NCBI RefSeq assembly: GCF_016909575.1
Contig: NZ_JAFBGA010000003.1
Span: forward strand, 124,001 to 188,000
Source of the DNA: Streptomyces sp. HB132
Lineage (GTDB): Bacteria > Actinomycetota > Actinomycetes > Streptomycetales > Streptomycetaceae
Reading direction: 5' to 3'
Length of the DNA: 64,000 nt
Every line of letters starts with the position of its first letter. The first letter of the stretch is position 1. Both the position numbers and the translations under genes were made by a program. The notes beneath the pieces were generated by a model, which was given only the letters and a program-made list of their open reading frames with translations, made no database searches and was not told the origin of the DNA. Of the stretch, positions 41,912 to 50,933 are shown in pieces.

Positions 41912-42490
41912 CTACAGGTGCGGCAGGATCGACGGCATCAGGTCCTGGAACGTCCGGCCGTTGGCCGGGTTGCCGAGGGCGGTCATCTGCCAGCCGCTCC
42001 CCGCACGGTGCACCTTCGCCATGATCTGCGCCGTGTACTGGCCGCCGCCGTCCAGCGTGTAACGGGCGAGCTCCTGGCCGTTGGTCTCGTCGACGATGCG
42101 GCAGAAGGCGTTCTGCACCTCCTGGAACGTCTGGCCGGTGAACGAGTTCACCGTGAAGACGATCTGGTCGATGTGGACCGGAATCCGCTGCAGGTCGACC
42201 AGGATCGCCTCGTCGTCGCCGCCCGAGCCGGCGCCACCGACGAGGTTGTCACCGGTGTGCTTGACCGAGCCGTCGTCGCTGACGAGGTGACGGAAGAACA
42301 CGACGTCCACGGGCTGCTTGTCGGCGAAGAGCACCGCGGAGGCGTCCAGGTCGATCTCCCGGGTGCGTGAACCGAACAGTCCGCGGCGCGGCGCCGCCTG
42401 CCAGCCGAGCCCCATCCGTACCGCGGTCAGGGTCCCCCCGTCGCTCTTCTGAAGGCTGATGGCCTGGCCCTTGGTCATGTTGACCGTCAC
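41912..42490 (-). CDS. terD: TerD-family stress protein
   Basis: A 192-residue TerD protein, a calcium-binding double beta-sandwich involved in tellurite and general stress response. Typical blocks are MTKGQAISLQKSDGG, GLFGSRTREIDLDASAV, and DDEAILVDLQRIPVHIDQIVFTVN (central). The acidic residues of the calcium site are in GSGGDDEAI. The GTG at 42490 gives VTVNMTKGQ; an ATG 12 bases downstream is possible. A TAGGGT hexamer (42543-42548, minus) lies about 50 bases upstream. Confidence 0.93.
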   Translation of the reverse strand: MTVNMTKGQAISLQKSDGGTLTAVRMGLGWQAAPRRGLFGSRTREIDLDASAVLFADKQPVDVVFFRHLVSDDGSVKHTGDNLVGGAGSGGDDEAILVDLQRIPVHIDQIVFTVNSFTGQTFQEVQNAFCRIVDETNGQELARYTLDGGGQYTAQIMAKVHRAGSGWQMTALGNPANGRTFQDLMPSILPHL

Positions 42491-42621
42491 GCGCTGTCCC
42501 CTCTCCGCTTGCCCCGCAACCATCGGTGTGCGGTGTCCCCGCACCCTACGCAGTGCGCGGGGGCGAGAAGCAGTGGTAGGCCGTTTTTGTGTCGGTCCTG
42601 CAACACTGCGGGCCCCACTGG

Positions 42622-44742
42622 TCAGGCCAGCCCCGCCTCCCTCATCTGGCGCAGTTCCTTCTTGAGCTCCCCCACCTCGTCGCGCAGCCGGGCGGCCACC
42701 TCGAACTGCAGGTCGGCGGCCGCCGCCCGCATGCGGTCCGTCATCTCCTCGATGATTCCCGCGAGCTCCGCGGCGGGCCGGTCGGTGACCACCGCGCCGC
42801 CCTTCTTCGCCTTGCCTCCCGCAGCGGCCTTGCCCCCCAGCGAGGGGACCGGCGCCTTGGTGTCCTTGGCCTGCCGGTAACCGGTGCCCAGGAGCTGCTC
42901 GGTGTCGACCTCCTCACGGGCGATGGAGGCGACGATGTCGTTGATCTTCTTGCGGAGCGGCTGCGGGTCGACCCCGCGCTCGGTGTTGTAGGCGATCTGC
43001 TTCTCACGACGCCGGTTGGTCTCGTCGATGGCCTGCGCCATGGCGGGGGTGATCTTGTCGGCGTACATGTGGACCTGGCCCGAGACGTTACGGGCGGCAC
43101 GTCCGATGGTCTGGATCAGCGACGTGCCGGACCGCAGGAAGCCCTGCTTGTCCGCGTCGAGGATGGCCACCAACGACACCTCGGGCAGGTCGAGACCCTC
43201 GCGCAGGAGGTTGATGCCGACCAGGACGTCGTACTCACCGGAGCGCAGCTCGCGCAGCAGCTCGATGCGGCGCAGCGTGTCGACGTCGCTGTGGAGGTAG
43301 CGGACCTGGATGCCCAGCTCCAGGAAGTAGTCCGTGAGGTCCTCGGACATCTTCTTGGTGAGGGTGGTGACCAGGACGCGCTCGTCCTTCTCGGTCCGCT
43401 TGCGGATCTCGTGCACCAGGTCGTCGATCTGCCCCTCGGTGGGCTTGACGACGACCTCCGGGTCGACGAGCCCGGTGGGCCGGATGATCTGCTCGACGAA
43501 ACCGTCGCCGCGCGACAGCTCGTACTTCCCGGGTGTGGCGGAGAGGTAGACCGTCTGATCGATCCGGCCCAGGAACTCCTCCCATTTCAGCGGACGGTTG
43601 TCCAGGGCGGACGGAAGCCGGAACCCGTGGTCGACGAGGGTCCGCTTGCGGGAGGCGTCGCCCTCGTACATCGCGCCGATCTGGGGCACGGTGACGTGCG
43701 ACTCGTCCAGGACGAGGAGGAAGTCCTCGGGGAAGTAGTCGAGGAGGGTGTTGGGCGCGGTACCCGGGAGGCGGCCGTCGAAGTGCATCGAGTAGTTCTC
43801 GACGCCGGAGCAGCTGCCGATCTGGCGGAGCATCTCGATGTCGTAGGTGGTGCGCATGCGCAGCCGCTGGGCCTCCAGCATCTTGCCCTGCTTCTCCAGC
43901 TCGGCGAGGCGCTGTTCCAGCTCCTGCTCGATGCCGCCGACCGCCTTCTCCATGCGCTCGGGACCCGCCACGTAGTGGCTGGCGGGGAAGATGTGGAGCG
44001 CGTCGTCCTCGCTGATGACCTCACCGGTCAGCGGGTGGAGGGTCGAGAGCGCCTCGATCTCGTCGCCGAACATCTCGATGCGGACGGCGAGCTCCTCGTA
44101 CACCGGGAAGATCTCGATCGTGTCGCCGCGCACCCGGAAGGTGCCGCGGGTGAAGGCCAGGTCGTTGCGGGTGTACTGGATCTCGACGAAGCGGCGCAGC
44201 AGCTGGTCGCGGTCGACCTCGTCGCCGACCTTGAGCTGGACCATCCGGTCCACGTACTCCTGAGGCGTGCCGAGGCCGTAGATGCAGGAGACGGAGGCGA
44301 CCACGACGACGTCGCGCCGGGTGAGCAGCGAGTTGGTGGCGGAGTGCCGCAGCCGCTCCACCTCCTCGTTGATCGAGGAGTCCTTCTCGATGTAGGTGTC
44401 CGACTGCGGGACGTACGCCTCGGGCTGGTAGTAGTCGTAGTACGAGACGAAGTACTCCACGGCGTTGTTCGGGAGGAGCTCGCGGAACTCGTTGGCCAGC
44501 TGGGCGGCCAGCGTCTTGTTCGGCGCCATCACCAGGGTGGGGCGCTGCAGCTTCTCGATCATCCAGGCGGTCGTCGCCGACTTGCCCGTGCCGGTCGCGC
44601 CGAGCAGGACGACGTCCTTCTCGCCCGCGCGGATGCGCCGGTCCAGCTCCGCGATGGCCGCGGGCTGGTCACCGCTGGGCTGGTAGGGACTGACGACCTC
44701 GAAAGGCGCCACGGAACGTTCGATCTTCGAGACTGGCCGCAT
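42622..44742 (-). CDS. uvrB: Excinuclease ABC subunit UvrB
   Basis: A 706-residue UvrB, the helicase-like damage verifier of excision repair. Walker A is GATGTGKSA (residues 48-56), the beta-hairpin region has [21 protein letters not shown] (central), the DEAD-box variant is [12 protein letters not shown], and the C-terminal UVR motif ([32 protein letters not shown] region) binds UvrC. A short Lys/Gly/Ala spacer precedes the UVR motif. The gene starts at an ATG six bases after a -10 hexamer, so it is probably leaderless. Confidence 0.97.
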   Translation of the reverse strand: MRPVSKIERSVAPFEVVSPYQPSGDQPAAIAELDRRIRAGEKDVVLLGATGTGKSATTAWMIEKLQRPTLVMAPNKTLAAQLANEFRELLPNNAVEYFVSYYDYYQPEAYVPQSDTYIEKDSSINEEVERLRHSATNSLLTRRDVVVVASVSCIYGLGTPQEYVDRMVQLKVGDEVDRDQLLRRFVEIQYTRNDLAFTRGTFRVRGDTIEIFPVYEELAVRIEMFGDEIEALSTLHPLTGEVISEDDALHIFPASHYVAGPERMEKAVGGIEQELEQRLAELEKQGKMLEAQRLRMRTTYDIEMLRQIGSCSGVENYSMHFDGRLPGTAPNTLLDYFPEDFLLVLDESHVTVPQIGAMYEGDASRKRTLVDHGFRLPSALDNRPLKWEEFLGRIDQTVYLSATPGKYELSRGDGFVEQIIRPTGLVDPEVVVKPTEGQIDDLVHEIRKRTEKDERVLVTTLTKKMSEDLTDYFLELGIQVRYLHSDVDTLRRIELLRELRSGEYDVLVGINLLREGLDLPEVSLVAILDADKQGFLRSGTSLIQTIGRAARNVSGQVHMYADKITPAMAQAIDETNRRREKQIAYNTERGVDPQPLRKKINDIVASIAREEVDTEQLLGTGYRQAKDTKAPVPSLGGKAAAGGKAKKGGAVVTDRPAAELAGIIEEMTDRMRAAAADLQFEVAARLRDEVGELKKELRQMREAGLA

Positions 44743-44748
44743 GCAACC

Positions 44749-44754
44749 ACCGTA
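44749..44754 (-). promoter_or_regulatory. -10 hexamer TACGGT of a leaderless uvrB promoter
   Basis: TACGGT on the minus strand ends 6 bases before the uvrB ATG; no Shine-Dalgarno sequence is present. Confidence 0.55.
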
Positions 44755-44781
44755 CGACCCCGCACCGACAACGGCCGGTGA

Positions 44782-45657
44782 TCAGCGGTTTCGCTGGTCC
44801 CGGTAGGACCTGCGCGAGGCGGACTCGTAGGTCGGTGCGGGGCGGCGCTGGACGGGGATCGAGCTCAGCGGTCCGCCGCGCCGGGGGGCGGGTCCGGGCA
44901 GCCGGGCCGCGCCGGCGCGACCGTCGCCGGTCACCACCAGGGGGTCGACGAGCACGACCACCGCGGCAAGCAGCAGGAAACAGCCCGGCCCGATCATCAT
45001 CGGAAGGAGCAGCGAGGCGGGTGCCTCGCCGGGCGGTGACGGGGCGGTGGTGGGGTGCAGGTGCACCTGGAGCGCGGCCATACCCGTGTAGTGCATCCCG
45101 CTCACGGCCACGCCCATGACGACGCTGGCGCCGAGGCTGGGGAGGAAGCCGTGGATGGAGACGGCCGCCCACAGCGAGGCGGTCGCGGCCACCACGGCGA
45201 TCAGGACGGAGAGCGACACGGTGAGCGTGTCGTACTCGAACACACCCTCGAAGTTCATTCCGGCCATGCCGAGGTAGTGCATGGAGGCGACCCCGAGGCC
45301 CGTGATCGTCCCACCGGTGACCAGCGCCATGCGGGTGGCGCCCCGGTAGCCGACCAGGAAGACGCCGACCCCGACCATCACAACCGCCACGGCGAGGCTG
45401 GCGTAGGTGAGGGGCCGGTCGTAGCTCACCGGTGCCTCCCGCACGGAGAAGCCCAGCATCGCGATGAAGTGCATCGTCCAGATGCCGGATCCGATGGAGG
45501 TCGCGGCGAGGGCCAGCCAGCCGGCTCTGTAGACGCCCCGCGTGCGCAACGACCGGGTGGTGCAACGAAGACCGAGAGCGGCACCGAGGCATGCCAGGAG
45601 GAATGCCGTGACAGGCGTCACGAGGCCGTAGCTGAATCCGTCGACTGTGCCCTGCAT
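44782..45657 (-). CDS. MHYT-domain membrane sensor protein
   Basis: A 291-residue membrane protein with seven predicted helices and the MHYT pattern repeated three times: MHFIAML (near 62), MHYLGMAG (near 130) and MHYTGMAA (near 193). MHYT domains are proposed to bind copper and sense oxygen, CO or NO. In many bacteria the domain is fused to GGDEF/EAL or kinase modules, but here only a 70-residue, Pro/Arg-rich cytoplasmic tail follows, so no output domain is visible. It diverges from the glycerophosphodiesterase gene. Confidence 0.9.
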   Translation of the reverse strand: MQGTVDGFSYGLVTPVTAFLLACLGAALGLRCTTRSLRTRGVYRAGWLALAATSIGSGIWTMHFIAMLGFSVREAPVSYDRPLTYASLAVAVVMVGVGVFLVGYRGATRMALVTGGTITGLGVASMHYLGMAGMNFEGVFEYDTLTVSLSVLIAVVAATASLWAAVSIHGFLPSLGASVVMGVAVSGMHYTGMAALQVHLHPTTAPSPPGEAPASLLLPMMIGPGCFLLLAAVVVLVDPLVVTGDGRAGAARLPGPAPRRGGPLSSIPVQRRPAPTYESASRRSYRDQRNR

Positions 45658-45873
45658 GCTGGTACGCCCTTCGCGCTGTGCCCGGGTTCGGGGGTGACCC
45701 TATGGGGCAAGGCCCGGCAAGCAAACATAAGAGCGGCATTTTATCCCCCTCTGGACCCTCCGACGGTCCGGCGCCCGACATTCCGTTCACAACATGGCCA
45801 TCATCACCCTCCCCTCCGTTGGCGCTCGGGTGCGAGGCTGCTGCCAGTCCGCTTCCCGACGCGAGGAGTACAC

Positions 45874-46746
45874 GTGTCCGCACGCACAGCAACCGCCTCC
45901 GGTGCCGCCGCCGCCCTGCTCGGCGCCTGCGTCCTGCTGCCCGCCGCCCAGGCGCAGGCCTCGGGCGCGCGGGACAGCCCGGTCGTCTACGCCCACCGGG
46001 GCGCTTCCGCCTACGCCCCGGAGAACACCCTGGCGGCCGTCGACGCGGCCGACGACCTGGGCATCGCGTGGGTGGAGAACGACGTGCAGCTCACCAAGGA
46101 CGGTGTGCTGGTCGTCGTGCACGACACCACCCTGAGCAGGACCACCGACGCGGAGGAGGTCTTCCCCGGCCGTGCGCCCTGGGCCGTCAAGGACTTCACC
46201 GCGGCGGAGATCGCGAAGCTGGACGCGGGCAGCTGGTTCGGCGCCGGCTTCGCGGGGGCCCGGGTACCCACGCTCACGCAGTTCCTGCACCGGCTGGAGC
46301 GCAACCGCCAGAAGCTTCTCCTGGAGATCAAGAGCCCGGAGGCCTACCCGGGGATCGAGCGGGAGACCCTGCGCGTCCTCGGCAGGGAGGGCTGGCTCGA
46401 CCGCGGTCACGTGCGGAACAGGCTGATCATCCAGAGCTTCGGTGCAGAGAGTGTGAAAACTGTCCACGCCCAGCGTCCGGACGTCGTCACCGGCTTCCTG
46501 GGGACCCCGCCGGTGGCCGATCTGCCGTCGTACGCGGCGTTCACCGATCAGATCAATCCGTCGCACACGACCATCGGCGCCGACTACGTCGCCACGGTGC
46601 AGAAGCTGAAGGGCGCCCACGGCAAGCCGCTCCGGGTGAACACCTGGACGGTGAACGACGCGGCGAAGGCGGCGGAGGTGGCAGGCTTCGGCGTCGACGG
46701 CATCATCACCAACAACCCCGACACCGTCCGGGACGCCACCCGCTGA
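45874..46746 (+). CDS. Secreted glycerophosphodiester phosphodiesterase
   Basis: A 290-residue GDPD enzyme that releases glycerol 3-phosphate from glycerophosphodiesters. A signal peptide (AAAALLGACVLLPAAQAQAS, cleavage near residue 30) is followed by the catalytic YAHRGASAYAPENT (His41, Arg42, Glu50), the metal ligands VENDVQ (Glu68, Asp70) and the second catalytic histidine VVVHDTTLSRTT (His83). The GTG at 45874 has GCGAGGAG five bases upstream. Secretion suggests scavenging of phosphate or glycerol from lipids. Confidence 0.93.
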   Translation: MSARTATASGAAAALLGACVLLPAAQAQASGARDSPVVYAHRGASAYAPENTLAAVDAADDLGIAWVENDVQLTKDGVLVVVHDTTLSRTTDAEEVFPGRAPWAVKDFTAAEIAKLDAGSWFGAGFAGARVPTLTQFLHRLERNRQKLLLEIKSPEAYPGIERETLRVLGREGWLDRGHVRNRLIIQSFGAESVKTVHAQRPDVVTGFLGTPPVADLPSYAAFTDQINPSHTTIGADYVATVQKLKGAHGKPLRVNTWTVNDAAKAAEVAGFGVDGIITNNPDTVRDATR

Positions 46747-46782
46747 GCGGTCGCCCGGGGCGGCACTGTCGGTGCCCCGCCG

Positions 46783-46788
46783 TACCGT
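46783..46788 (+). promoter_or_regulatory. -10 hexamer TACCGT of a leaderless promoter
   Basis: TACCGT ends 7 bases before the ATG at 46796, without a Shine-Dalgarno sequence. Confidence 0.5.
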
Positions 46789-46795
46789 GGTGCGC

Positions 46796-47341
46796 ATGGA
46801 GAGCAACGAGCAGGTCGTGGAGTGGTCCGTCGTGCCGAGCGACATCGGACCGCTCCTGCTCGCCGCGACCCGCGCGGGCCTGGTGACCGTGGCCTTCCAC
46901 GCACGCCCCGCCGTCCGGGACAAGGCACTCGGACAGGTGCGGACACGGCTGGGCGCGGAGCTGGTGGAGGCCCCGGACTCCCCGCTGCTGGCCGAACCGG
47001 TCCGTCAGTTCGCCGCCTACTTCGCCGGAGACCTGCGGGAGTTCTCGCTGGCCCTGGACTGGTCGCTGAGCTCGGGTTTCCACCGCGAGGTGCTCCGCGA
47101 GCTGGCGTCCGGCGTGCCCTACGGGACGGTCGTGGGCTACGGGGACCTGGCGAGCCGGGTCGGCCAACCGGGCGCCGCCCAGGCCGTGGGGGCGGCCATG
47201 GGGTCCAACCCCCTGCCCGTGGTGGTTCCGTGCCACCGGGTGGTGGAGAGCGGCGGAGGGCTGGGCGGGTTCGGCGGCGGGGTCGAGACGAAGCGGCAGC
47301 TGCTGGCACTCGAGGGGATACTGCCGCAGCCCCTCTTCTGA
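46796..47341 (+). CDS. ogt: Methylated-DNA-protein-cysteine methyltransferase
   Basis: A 181-residue suicide repair protein that takes the methyl group from O6-methylguanine. The acceptor cysteine is Cys146 in VPCHRVV, preceded by the helix-turn-helix region VPYGTVVGYGDLASRVGQPGAAQAVGAAMGSNP and followed by the GGLGGFGGG active-site loop. It lacks an Ada-type N-terminal zinc domain. The start appears leaderless. Confidence 0.94.
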   Translation: MESNEQVVEWSVVPSDIGPLLLAATRAGLVTVAFHARPAVRDKALGQVRTRLGAELVEAPDSPLLAEPVRQFAAYFAGDLREFSLALDWSLSSGFHREVLRELASGVPYGTVVGYGDLASRVGQPGAAQAVGAAMGSNPLPVVVPCHRVVESGGGLGGFGGGVETKRQLLALEGILPQPLF

Positions 47342-47531
47342 TCCGAGGACGTGGACTGCCCGCCCGATGGCACGGACCGCCCGATCTCCGGAGGCACGGA
47401 CGGTCCGACGCCGAAGGCCGCGTCACCTCGGGGGTGGACACACCTCGGCACCGGCAGGCCCGCCCTCCGGGCCCACATCCGGATCCGTCCGTTCGATGCC
47501 GCCCGGTGGTGCGAGCTGGCACACTGCGGCG

Positions 47532-48812
47532 GTGACGTCAGCTTTCTCCGCATCCCGGATCACGGCCGCCGAGCTGCCGGCCCTTCGGCGCCGGATATCC
47601 GCCGTACTCATCGGCAGTCAGATACTCGGTGGTCTCGGCGTGGCCGTCGGTATCGCGCTCGCCCCGGTCCTGGCGGCCGAGGTGAGTGGAACGGAAGCCC
47701 TCTCGGGGCTCGCGCCGACCGCCTCCGTGACGGGCACGGCCCTGCTGTCACTGCCGCTGGCCGCCCTGATGACCTCGCGGGGCAGGCGTCCCGGACTCGT
47801 CCTGGCGTATCTGACCGGGGCGCTCGGAGCCTTCCTCGTGGTGACCGCCGCGGTCGTGGACAGTTTTCCGCTGCTGCTGCTCGGGATGGCCGGCTTCGGC
47901 GCGGGATCGTCGGCCAATCTCCAGGCGCGGTTCGCTGCGGCCGACCTCGCGGAGCCCGAGCGGCGTGGCCGGGCGATCTCCACCGTCATCTGGGCCACCA
48001 CGATCGGTTCGGTGCTCGGCCCGAACATCGCCGCCCCCGCGAGCCGTGTGTTCCGGGACACGTTCGTGCCGGAGACTGCGGGCCCGTTCGCCTGGGCCGT
48101 CCTCATCTTCCTGCTCGCCGGAGCCGTGGTCGCTGTGCTGCTGCGTCCCGATCCACTGCTGACGGCACGGGCGCTCGCGTCCCCGACCGCGACGTCCGCC
48201 GCGAGCCGCTCGCTGCGGGCGGGGATCGCGGCGGTCCGGGCGTCGCAGATGGCCCGGCTGGCGCTCCTGACCGTCAGTGTGTCCCACACCGCCATGGTCT
48301 CCATCATGGTCATGACCCCCGTCCACCTGGGGCACCACGGCGCGGACATCCAGCTGATCGGTCTGGTCATCAGCGGACACATCGCGGGGATGTACGCGTT
48401 CTCCCCCGTCATGGGCTGGCTCTCCGACCGGGTCGGACGGCTCACCGTGATCGGGCTGGCCGCCGGACTGCTGTGCTGCGCGGCACTGTTGGCGGGCACG
48501 TCGGGTGACGGCCACGCCCGGACGGCCGCGGGTCTGTTCGTCCTGGGCCTCGGCTGGTCGGCGGGCCTGGTGGCCGGCTCGGCGCTGCTCACCGACTCCG
48601 TACCGCAGGATGCCCGGGCGGCCGTGCAGGGGCTCTCCGACCTCTCGATGAACGCGTCGGCCGGCGTCGGCGGCGCTGTCGCCGGGGTGATCGTCTCCTG
48701 GGTGGGCTACGGCTGGCTCAACGCGGTCGTCGCCTGTCTCCTCCTGCCCATGGCCGCGCTCGTGCTCCGCAGGACGGTGGCACGTCCGGCCCGGGATCCG
48801 GCGAAGGGCTGA
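47532..48812 (+). CDS. MFS transporter
   Basis: A 426-residue major facilitator protein with about twelve helices. The motif-A-like loops are LMTSRGRRPGLVLAYL after helix 2 and VMGWLSDRVGRLTVIGL after helix 8, and the AGFGAGSSANLQARFAAADLAEPERRGRAIS region marks the helix 4-5 part. The type suggests a small-molecule exporter; the substrate is unknown. The GTG at 47532 lies 7 bases after CACACT, a weak -10. The last 95 bases overlap the facing uridine-kinase-like gene. Confidence 0.9.
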   Translation: MTSAFSASRITAAELPALRRRISAVLIGSQILGGLGVAVGIALAPVLAAEVSGTEALSGLAPTASVTGTALLSLPLAALMTSRGRRPGLVLAYLTGALGAFLVVTAAVVDSFPLLLLGMAGFGAGSSANLQARFAAADLAEPERRGRAISTVIWATTIGSVLGPNIAAPASRVFRDTFVPETAGPFAWAVLIFLLAGAVVAVLLRPDPLLTARALASPTATSAASRSLRAGIAAVRASQMARLALLTVSVSHTAMVSIMVMTPVHLGHHGADIQLIGLVISGHIAGMYAFSPVMGWLSDRVGRLTVIGLAAGLLCCAALLAGTSGDGHARTAAGLFVLGLGWSAGLVAGSALLTDSVPQDARAAVQGLSDLSMNASAGVGGAVAGVIVSWVGYGWLNAVVACLLLPMAALVLRRTVARPARDPAKG

Positions 48813-49482
48813 ACGAACCGTCGGCGGACCGCTGAGGGCGCCGGCCGGCGATCCCCGTCCATGCGGGGTGGCGCGGGTCGTCGGCGCGTACGACCGCGTC
48901 CGCGCGTCCGGCCGGGGCGACCTCGTCCTCGTACCGCGCGAAGGCGGGCAGCGTCCACCGTTCGCTCTCCCGCGTACGGCGTCGAAGCGCGCCCGGTGAG
49001 AGGCTCAGATGCACTCCGAGGTCGAACGGGAACCACTGCCCGAGGAGCAGCGGTCCGTGCAGAATCAGCACCCCGCCCTCGGGAAGCACCTGGTACGGGC
49101 TGCGGGTCGCACGGTCCGTGGCGGGGTTCCAGAGATCGGGCAGCACCCGTCCGCTGCCGCCCGCCTCGAGCGGGCGGAAGACCTCGCGCCACAGTGCCCC
49201 GGTGTCGAACCAGCTGTCCGCGTACGAGTCGGGGTCCTCCTTGCCGTACTCGTAGCGCAGGCTGGCCGGACGCAGGAAGCCGCCCGTGGAGACGGTGAGC
49301 ACCTGGCGCCCGCGGGCCCGCAGCTCCTCGGCGAGGTGAGCGGCGGGCTCCTCGGGGCGGGCGGCGGGAGCGCCGTCGACACCGATCCTCAGCCAGGACC
49401 CGCCGTCGGCCGGTTCGAGTCCGTCGGCGTGTTCCGCGAGGGCGCGGGCCAGCCGTTCCCAGGTGATGGGTTCACATCGCAC
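48718..49482 (-). CDS. Uridine-kinase-like protein with degenerate P-loop
   Basis: About 254 residues. The order of strands and the blocks LLILHGPLLLGQWFPFDLGVHLSLSP and DSYADSWFDTGALWREVF resemble uridine kinase/phosphoribulokinase-like proteins of streptomycetes. The position of the P-loop reads IGVDGAPAARPEE instead of GxxGSGKT, so ATP binding is doubtful. The last 45 or so residues (from GRRPQRSADGS) look unstructured and run antisense through the end of the MFS gene, which suggests that an original stop codon near 48850 was lost. The GTG at 49482 is the likely start. Confidence 0.72.
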   Translation of the reverse strand: MRCEPITWERLARALAEHADGLEPADGGSWLRIGVDGAPAARPEEPAAHLAEELRARGRQVLTVSTGGFLRPASLRYEYGKEDPDSYADSWFDTGALWREVFRPLEAGGSGRVLPDLWNPATDRATRSPYQVLPEGGVLILHGPLLLGQWFPFDLGVHLSLSPGALRRRTRESERWTLPAFARYEDEVAPAGRADAVVRADDPRHPAWTGIAGRRPQRSADGSFSPSPDPGPDVPPSCGARARPWAGGDRRRPR

Positions 49483-49540
49483 GCGTCCATCATCGCCCTG
49501 CCCGCGGGCGTCCGTCACCTGTCCGCTTCACGATCCGCAG

Positions 49541-50101
49541 TCAGCTCGTCCCCGCCCCCGCGCGGCCGGCCCGCACGCGATCGTCCGCCTGTTCCGCCGC
49601 CGGGCAGTCCACCGCGTCGGCGTCGTCGGAGAGCGCACTGCCCTCGGGGAGCAGGTACGTCACCCACAGCACGACGGGCTCCGTCCCCAGGTTGCGTCCG
49701 ATGTGCCGGTGCCGGGCCCCGGCCGGCTCGATGAAGGACGTTCCCGCGGATGTCACCTCGACCGAGCAGTCGTCGAGGGTCCGGGTGAGTGTCCCGGACT
49801 TGACGACGGCGATCAGCTGACCGCCGTGGGTGTGCCAGCCGGTGGAGCCGCCGGGCTGCACGGTGATCTCCCGGAAGGTCACGTCCGTACGGCCCCTCGG
49901 GGGCTTGATGCCGAGCTTGCCCTCGGAGGTGCCCTGGGCGACGACGGTGCCGCTCACCCCACTGCCCGGTGTGGCGACCGCCGCCACCGGCAGGAGGCCC
50001 AGTGCGGCCACGCAGACGCCCACGAGCAGCATCCTGCGCGGTGTCCCCCGCTCCTTCGTGCTCTTCCCGCTCCTCGCACCGACCACGCCGCCGAACCTCA
50101 T
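49541..50101 (-). CDS. Secreted or membrane-anchored cupin-domain protein
   Basis: A 186-residue protein with a basic N-terminus and a hydrophobic segment (MLLVGVCVAALGLLPVAAVA, about residues 24-43) that serves as a signal peptide or anchor. The cupin domain has the metal motif GWHTHGGQLIAVVKSG and a second block PAGARHRHIGRN. Such single-domain cupins may be enzymes or small-molecule binders; the substrate is unknown. It lies between the uridine-kinase-like gene and the HxlR regulator, all on the minus strand. Confidence 0.88.
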   Translation of the reverse strand: MRFGGVVGARSGKSTKERGTPRRMLLVGVCVAALGLLPVAAVATPGSGVSGTVVAQGTSEGKLGIKPPRGRTDVTFREITVQPGGSTGWHTHGGQLIAVVKSGTLTRTLDDCSVEVTSAGTSFIEPAGARHRHIGRNLGTEPVVLWVTYLLPEGSALSDDADAVDCPAAEQADDRVRAGRAGAGTS

Positions 50102-50165
50102 GAACGACTCCTCAGCATCCGCCCAGTGAACGCGACCACGCTACCGATGAGTTGGGCGGAAAGCG

Positions 50166-50846
50166 TCAGGTACGCGAGGATCGGCCACCGCGGAGTTCAG
50201 CGGCGAGCGGCCCTTCCCCGAGCACCTCCGCCCGTCCTTCCTCGACCGCCTGCGCGAGGGTGCACTCACCGCGCCCGAGGGCCAGGACCACCTCCGCGTC
50301 CAGGACGAGGCACGCGTCCGGGTGACCTGCGGGGCCGTATCCGTACACCTCGCCCTCCGCGTCATCACCACCCGTCCGGATGTGGAACTCGCCCTCGGAG
50401 AGCCTGACTTCGACGACCCCGCGGTGGGCGAGGCCGTCCATGGCGCGCAGCAGCGGCCAAGCGAACCAGTGGGCCCTGACCGCATCCGTCGGGCGGCGTT
50501 CGGCGAGCGCGGGCGCACCCCACCGTCCGAGCGCGGTGAGGACCGGGAGCAGATCGCGGCCGCGCGCGGTCAGTTCGTAGACCGACGCGGCGGCCGGGGG
50601 CGGCAGCCGGCGGCGGACGGCAAGACCGCCCTGCTCCATGTCCTTGAGCCGGGAGGCCAGCACGTCCGTGCTGACTCCGGGCAGATCGGCGTGCAGATCC
50701 GTGTAGCGGCGCGGACCGGCCAGCAGTTCACGGACGATCAGCAGGGTCCACCGGTCGCCGACGGAGTCGAGGGCACGGGCGGTGGCGCAGAACTGGTCGT
50801 AGCTCCGGCGGCGTACGGGGCGTGCGGGCTGCTGCTGACGTGGCAT
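50166..50846 (-). CDS. HxlR-family transcriptional regulator
   Basis: A 226-residue winged-helix regulator. Residues about 12-105 are the HxlR domain (CATARALDSVGDRWTLLIVRELLAGPRRYTDL region, with the N-terminal cysteine), and the C-terminal 115 residues form an SCP2-like ligand domain (VRLSEGEFHIRTGGDDAEGEV). The ATG at 50846 is supported by TAGACT seven bases upstream (50854-50859, minus), a leaderless promoter; an ATG at 50864 would overlap that hexamer. It diverges from an aminotransferase gene across three interlocked inverted repeats that it may bind. Confidence 0.9.
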   Translation of the reverse strand: MPRQQQPARPVRRRSYDQFCATARALDSVGDRWTLLIVRELLAGPRRYTDLHADLPGVSTDVLASRLKDMEQGGLAVRRRLPPPAAASVYELTARGRDLLPVLTALGRWGAPALAERRPTDAVRAHWFAWPLLRAMDGLAHRGVVEVRLSEGEFHIRTGGDDAEGEVYGYGPAGHPDACLVLDAEVVLALGRGECTLAQAVEEGRAEVLGEGPLAAELRGGRSSRT

Positions 50847-50853
50847 GCGACGC

Positions 50854-50859
50854 AGTCTA
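50854..50859 (-). promoter_or_regulatory. -10 hexamer TAGACT of the HxlR gene
   Basis: TAGACT on the minus strand ends 7 bases before the ATG at 50846. Confidence 0.55.
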
Positions 50860-50868
50860 GACATGTTG

Positions 50869-50903
50869 TTGGACTTTCCAAGCCCGAGCTTGGTAAAACC
50901 AAG
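50869..50903. promoter_or_regulatory. Interlocked inverted repeats, probable HxlR operator
   Basis: Three dyads share arms: TTGGA/TCCAA (50869-50873, 50877-50881), CCAAGC/GCTTGG (50878-50883, 50888-50893) and CTTGGT/ACCAAG (50889-50894, 50898-50903). They cover the space between the two divergent promoters, including a candidate aminotransferase -35 (TTGGAC, 50869) and -10 (TAAAAC, 50894). Confidence 0.65.
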
Positions 50904-50933
50904 TATCGCAATTCGGGGCAGGGGAGGCACCGC

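Noticed and set aside
42589..44781. A 730-residue open frame on the plus strand
   Set aside because: It mirrors uvrB and shows no recognisable domain.
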